NCBI GenBank assembly: GCA_016936495.1
Contig: JAFGXT010000240.1
Location: 1 to 33,209 of the forward strand
DNA length: 33,209 nucleotides
Origin: Victivallales bacterium
GTDB taxonomy: Bacteria; Verrucomicrobiota; Lentisphaeria; Victivallales; SZUA-371
Direction of reading: 5' to 3'
Shown here: one piece after another, positions 31,112 through 33,209 of the stretch
Layout: each line of letters opens with the position of its first letter
Numbering within the stretch: the first letter of the stretch is position 1
Notes under the pieces: model-generated
Told to the model about the DNA's origin: nothing
The model's database searches: none
Seen by the model: the letters and a program-made list of their open reading frames with translations, nothing else
Translations under genes and position numbers: made by a program

Positions 31112-32830
31112 ATGAATCAAATAAAACCAAGGAAAGTTAATATGATTATCGACGATATTATCAGTGGCATACCGGGCGCTACCTTGAACTACCGTGGCGC
31201 GGCAACAGACCCACGAGTTCGCAAATACATTCCGCCCGTAAGGATAGTAGACTGTTCTGACGGAGAACTGAAACCCGTCAATTTAAAGATGCTCTTGGAT
31301 ACAATGGAGATTCAGTGCTATGTACATTACAGACCCCAACCATGCGTGATGCGTCCGGGGTCTTTTCTGCTGCTGGACTTCGGCGTCGAGCTCAACGGCG
31401 GAATCAGGATAGTAGCGTCTTCGCAAGGACGAGTACGCGTCCGCTTTGGCGAATCCGTCAGTGAAGCGATGGGAACTCCAGTAAACGATCACGCGATGCA
31501 CGACACTATGTTCGATCTGGCGCCGATGTCTCACAACGAAATCGGCAACACCGGTTTCCGCTTTGTCCGGATAGACGTTGCCGATGAGCTTGATCACAAT
31601 CTTGAACTGCTTAATATTCAAGCGGTAGCAATATTCCGCGACTTATCCTATGCCGGTTCGTTCAATTCCAGTGACGAACGTCTCAACCGCATATGGAAGA
31701 CCGGCGCTTATACCGTACACCTGAATATGCAGGATTACATTTATGACGGCGTCAAACGCGACCGGTTGGTATGGATGGGCGACATGCACCCGGAAATACG
31801 TATTGCCGCAGCGGTCTTCGACGATGTGGATTGTATTAATTCCAGTCTGGATTATATCCGCGACCGTACCCCTGAACACGAATTCATGAACGGAATCAGC
31901 TCTTATTCCATGTGGTGGATAATTTCCCATTACGACTGGTATATGGCGCGCGGCGATTTTGAATATCTGCGCTCCCAGCATGATCGCGTATGCTCGATTG
32001 TAAAACATCTTGGCGAGTACATCGGCGCGAACGGCTCGGAACAATTTGACGGACGCCGCTTCCTCGACTGGCCGTCCAATGACAACGAACCGGTCAAGCA
32101 CGCCGGACTTCATGCCCTGATGATATGGGCATTTTCAGCGGCGGAAAAAATCTGCCGTATCCTGAATGATGAGACCACCGCCCGCCTCTGCGCCGGAAAC
32201 GCCCAACGTATGAAAACATATTGCCCTGACCCGGCACAGGGTAAACAGGCCGGTGCGCTGATGGCGATATCCGGTCTGTGCGATCCGGTCAAAATAAATC
32301 GCGATGTGCTGGCGGTAAATCCGTATTCCGGCATCAGTACCTTTTACGGCTATTATGTGCTTCAGGCAAGAGCGCTGGCAGGCGACTACGCCGGAGCATT
32401 GGAAGTCATCCGCCGCTACTGGGGCGGAATGTTGGATTTCGGTGCGACCAGTTTCTGGGAGGACTTCGATCTGGACTGGACACGTAACGCGTTCGGTATA
32501 GATCAACTGCCAGTTCCGGGCAAAAAAGACATTCACGCCGATTTTGGCAACTATTGTTATAAGAGCCTGCGCCACAGTCTATGCCATGGTTGGGCCGGAG
32601 GTCCGACCGCCTGGCTGAGTGAGCATCTGCTGGGAATAACACCCCTTGAACCTGGATTCAAGACTGCTATGGTCAAGCCGTGTCTTGCCGGACTTGACTG
32701 GTTGAACGGCACGATGCCAACGCCTTATGGCGTAATCGAAGTATCTGCGAAAAAATCATCGAACGGCTCTTTTGACATCAAAGTCAACGCCCCCGAGGAG
32801 GTCAAAATTGTACGCATGACGGATTCATAA
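31112..32830 (+). CDS. GH78-like alpha-L-rhamnosidase family protein, intracellular
   Basis: A 572-residue protein with a beta-rich N-terminal part (about 60-180, LDFGVELNGGIRI and GFRFVRIDV typical of rhamnosidase accessory domains) and an (alpha/alpha)6 catalytic barrel (about 190-500). The active-site stretch is YDGVKRDRLVWMGDMHPE (about 210); classic GH78 enzymes have D-x-P-x-R-E-R-L-x-W-x-G-D with a catalytic Glu that is Asp here, as in some subgroups. The second acid is Glu in GATSFWEDFD (about 450), and the barrel ends HGWAGGPTAWLSEHLLG. There is no signal peptide, so it probably acts in the cytosol on imported oligosaccharides. A second possible start is ATG 31142 (AAGGA upstream). 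Divergent from AraC, convergent with MFS. Sugar specificity is inferred. Confidence 0.85.
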   Translation: MNQIKPRKVNMIIDDIISGIPGATLNYRGAATDPRVRKYIPPVRIVDCSDGELKPVNLKMLLDTMEIQCYVHYRPQPCVMRPGSFLLLDFGVELNGGIRIVASSQGRVRVRFGESVSEAMGTPVNDHAMHDTMFDLAPMSHNEIGNTGFRFVRIDVADELDHNLELLNIQAVAIFRDLSYAGSFNSSDERLNRIWKTGAYTVHLNMQDYIYDGVKRDRLVWMGDMHPEIRIAAAVFDDVDCINSSLDYIRDRTPEHEFMNGISSYSMWWIISHYDWYMARGDFEYLRSQHDRVCSIVKHLGEYIGANGSEQFDGRRFLDWPSNDNEPVKHAGLHALMIWAFSAAEKICRILNDETTARLCAGNAQRMKTYCPDPAQGKQAGALMAISGLCDPVKINRDVLAVNPYSGISTFYGYYVLQARALAGDYAGALEVIRRYWGGMLDFGATSFWEDFDLDWTRNAFGIDQLPVPGKKDIHADFGNYCYKSLRHSLCHGWAGGPTAWLSEHLLGITPLEPGFKTAMVKPCLAGLDWLNGTMPTPYGVIEVSAKKSSNGSFDIKVNAPEEVKIVRMTDS

Positions 32831-32861
32831 AAACACAGCATCATCCATCAGGAAGCCCGTG

Positions 32862-33209
32862 TTAAAATGTTGTGTCGGCCAGGTTTTGTCCTCTGGTTTC
32901 CCTTAGACGGAAAGAGCTCCAGACGACGATTATTGAAAATCCCAGCATCGTGCCGAATACCGCCAGATAAGAGTTTGCTCCGTATACCATTATCCCGTCG
33001 TGGTGCTCGGGCGGGAATAGATTCATCAGCAATCCCACCGCGTTACCGAAGAGCGCGACGGTAATATAACAACCGAAGTTTAATATACTTACCGCCGCGC
33101 CGGTAAATTCGGCGTCGTTTGTTTCACGCAGGAGTGGTACGGCTATCGACGATGTACTGGCGGTCGAAGCCAGCAGGCACATGAGTACCGCGATCCATAC
33201 ACTGCGTAT
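32862..33209 (-). CDS. MFS transporter (C-terminal part, gene continues beyond window)
   Basis: The minus-strand frame is open to the right edge. The visible 115 residues show the last hydrophobic helices of a major facilitator (WIAVLMCLLASTAS, GAAVSILNFGCYITVALFGNAVGLLMN, YLAVFGTMLGFSIIVVWSSF) and the short charged end RLRETRGQNL, typical of MFS tails. The track start at 33182 is an internal Met. It converges with the GH78-like gene 31 nt away. Sugar uptake for the AraC/GH78 module is a reasonable guess but the substrate cannot be read. Confidence 0.8.
   Translation of the reverse strand: MRSVWIAVLMCLLASTASTSSIAVPLLRETNDAEFTGAAVSILNFGCYITVALFGNAVGLLMNLFPPEHHDGIMVYGANSYLAVFGTMLGFSIIVVWSSFRLRETRGQNLADTTF

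Noticed and set aside
1-33209. tRNA genes, rRNA, CRISPR arrays, insertion sequences
   Set aside because: Reading through intergenic regions showed no cloverleaf with T-loop, no regular spaced repeats and no transposase-like frame.

Overview
The window looks like a chromosomal segment from an anaerobic, Gram-negative-type bacterium of the PVC group. My best guess is Lentisphaerota (Victivallis-like). The clues are a DUF1559-like pseudopilin (FTLIELLVVIAIISILA) of the kind these bacteria carry in many copies, an ECF sigma factor facing a soluble Ser/Thr kinase, a GH78 glycosidase with AraC and MFS neighbours, a ThuA-like protein paired with a 2-hydroxyacid dehydrogenase, and an outer-membrane lipoprotein Pal. 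This placement is inference, since no marker gene such as 16S rRNA is present. Coding regions are of moderate GC and intergenic regions are strongly AT-rich. I saw no IS element, CRISPR array, tRNA, rRNA or phage gene, so the segment reads as ordinary chromosome.

Layout. 1-2038 (minus): a flippase-like membrane protein, then a methylenetetrahydrofolate reductase-like gene cut by the left edge and absent from the ORF track. 2180-5066 (plus): a YmdB-type phosphoesterase, nadC, ruvA and a degenerate 2H phosphoesterase. 5073-9402 (minus): a PHP phosphoesterase, ComEC with a degenerate beta-lactamase-like tail, and a GT4 glycosyltransferase. 9590-11488 (plus): a tight dksA-like/lspA/miaA operon. 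11530-12540 (minus): ilvE. 12677-16663 (plus): pal, a Na+/Ca2+ exchanger, tyrS and a Ser/Thr kinase, separated by hairpins. 16673-19048 (minus): ECF sigma factor, then a dehydrogenase and ThuA-like protein. 19346-19598: an unannotated transcription unit, probably a structured small RNA. 19597-20148 (minus): mntP. 20359-26139 (plus): ilvC, phosphofructokinase and a histidine kinase/sigma-54 activator pair. 26155-31027 (minus): GT2 glycosyltransferase with a pseudopilin, then an AraC regulator, Smr protein, HAD phosphatase and endonuclease III homologue. 31112-33209: a GH78-like glycosidase divergent from the AraC gene, converging on an MFS transporter cut by the right edge.

How the genes work together. 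Most are housekeeping: NAD synthesis, Holliday-junction processing, lipoprotein maturation, tRNA modification and charging, branched-chain amino acid synthesis and glycolysis. Regulation is represented by the kinase/sigma pair, the two-component NtrC-like pair and the AraC/GH78/MFS sugar module. The most interesting object is the orphan RNA at about 19381-19598. It has a consensus sigma-70 promoter with a 17-nt spacer, a C(UACG)G tetraloop hairpin, 5' and 3' ends able to pair as in 6S RNA, and a strong intrinsic terminator, with no convincing protein inside.
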